Assembly (NCBI GenBank): GCA_002335945.1
Contig: DDDD01000073.1
Location: forward strand, 1 to 6,163
Origin: Porticoccaceae bacterium UBA1989
GTDB taxonomy: Bacteria > Pseudomonadota > Gammaproteobacteria > Pseudomonadales > Porticoccaceae
Length of the DNA: 6,163 nt
Direction of reading: 5' to 3'
Position numbers and translations under genes: made by a program. Shown here piece by piece: positions 5,729-6,163 of this stretch. The notes beneath the pieces were generated by a model. The model was not told the DNA's origin. It did not search any database and saw nothing but the letters and a program-made list of their open reading frames with translations. The first letter of the stretch is position 1; the number at the start of each line of letters is the position of its first letter.

Positions 5729-6163
5729 CTAAGGCCTATCCATTGGCGGTTCAGAGACATCTGCGCCGGAATGAATATATTTCATACCCTGATCGCTAAA
5801 TACCGTTCGGTGCTGGGGGCCAGTTGGGGATAGTTGGCCGGTCTCATACTCGGCATCCCCAGGATAGAGAGCTGCCATTTGGCCGCTCGCCTTAGACAGC
5901 TTTGGTGTCACACTAAAGGGTTCGCGCTGCGCCAAGCTTTGGCAAGCTGCCTCGGCTGTTTGGTAATGACTAATCAGCATTAAAGACAAAAAAGCCGGCG
6001 GCATAAGGCGCAGTTCATCTTGGCCATGAAGCGCTAACGCCTGCTCGGGACGCAGCCATTGGTACGCATGAATCTCGCCATTATCGATAATAATCTCAAC
6101 ATCAGGATTCTTAACATGGACGACAAAAAACCAGGTGGTGAAACGCTTTTTCTCCGTTTCTGG
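5729..6163 (-). CDS. C-terminal part of a probable Nudix hydrolase (NUDT7/NUDT19-like), start outside the window
   Basis: The frame is open from the right edge to a TAG at 5731-5729 and shows 144 residues. The first visible part reads KKRFTTWFFVVHV, then an acidic stretch with GEIHAYQWLRPEQALAL (about 33-49) and LRLMPPAFLSLMLI (about 57-70). This pattern of strand, glutamate-rich turn, W-L-x-P-x-x-A-L and an L-x-P-P helix resembles the region after the Nudix box in CoA- or nucleotide-diphosphatase relatives of NUDT7/NUDT19. The Nudix box itself would lie beyond the edge, so the catalytic residues cannot be checked. The last 60 or so residues, rich in Gly, Pro and Ser with HRTVFSDQGMKYIHSG, look like a C-terminal extension. 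An internal ATG at 6004 is not the real start, because conserved sequence continues upstream. It lies 118 bases before nrdR on the same strand. The family call is from memory. Confidence 0.6.
   Translation of the reverse strand, partial: PETEKKRFTTWFFVVHVKNPDVEIIIDNGEIHAYQWLRPEQALALHGQDELRLMPPAFLSLMLISHYQTAEAACQSLAQREPFSVTPKLSKASGQMAALYPGDAEYETGQLSPTGPQHRTVFSDQGMKYIHSGADVSEPPMDRP

Noticed and set aside
5708..5731. Possible terminator after the Nudix-like gene (AGAGG paired with CCTCT)
   Set aside because: The stem is only five pairs with a 13-base loop and no T tract follows in the minus direction.

Overview
The window is a stretch of a gammaproteobacterial chromosome, probably a marine member of the Cellvibrionales/Pseudomonadales type. 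That placement is an inference from the gene order nrdR-ribD-ribE-ribBX-ribH-nusB-thiL, the RibBX-type fusion protein and the fairly balanced base composition. All supported genes lie on the minus strand, so the biological order runs from the high coordinates to the low ones.

Layout in transcription order: (1) 6163-5729, the C-terminal 144 residues of a protein that looks like a Nudix hydrolase of the NUDT7/NUDT19 type, with its start outside the window. (2) 5728-5611, a short gap with a good extended -10 promoter. (3) nrdR (5610-5137), a regulator of ribonucleotide reductase, overlapping ribD by one base. (4) ribD (5137-4010), the bifunctional deaminase/reductase. (5) A 350-base non-coding gap (4009-3660) holding a doublet of a short palindromic repeat, a weak terminator-like hairpin and a striking 154-base folded element. 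(6) ribE, ribBX, ribH, nusB and thiL (3659 to the left edge), tightly packed; thiL runs off the window.

The genes cover most of riboflavin synthesis. RibD converts the GTP-derived pyrimidine to ArPP, RibBX makes the four-carbon unit DHBP, RibH joins the two into lumazine and RibE dismutates lumazine to riboflavin. GTP cyclohydrolase II is missing as an active enzyme: the second half of RibBX has the fold but has lost the zinc cysteines, so a separate ribA should lie elsewhere. NusB (antitermination) and ThiL (thiamine diphosphate synthesis) are the usual downstream companions.

The most interesting feature is the 154-base element upstream of ribE. It has 25-base inverted ends and three internal hairpins. 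Every imperfect pair in the stems examined is a C-A mismatch on the plus strand but a G-U wobble in RNA copied in the rib direction. It has six GGA motifs in the rib direction and none in the other, mostly in loops, as in CsrA/RsmA-binding RNAs. It could be a regulatory leader, a mobile palindromic element, or both. No FMN riboswitch is recognisable in this gap. A second oddity is thiL, which has no ATG, GTG or TTG where its conserved N-terminus begins and appears to start at CTG behind a strong ribosome binding site.
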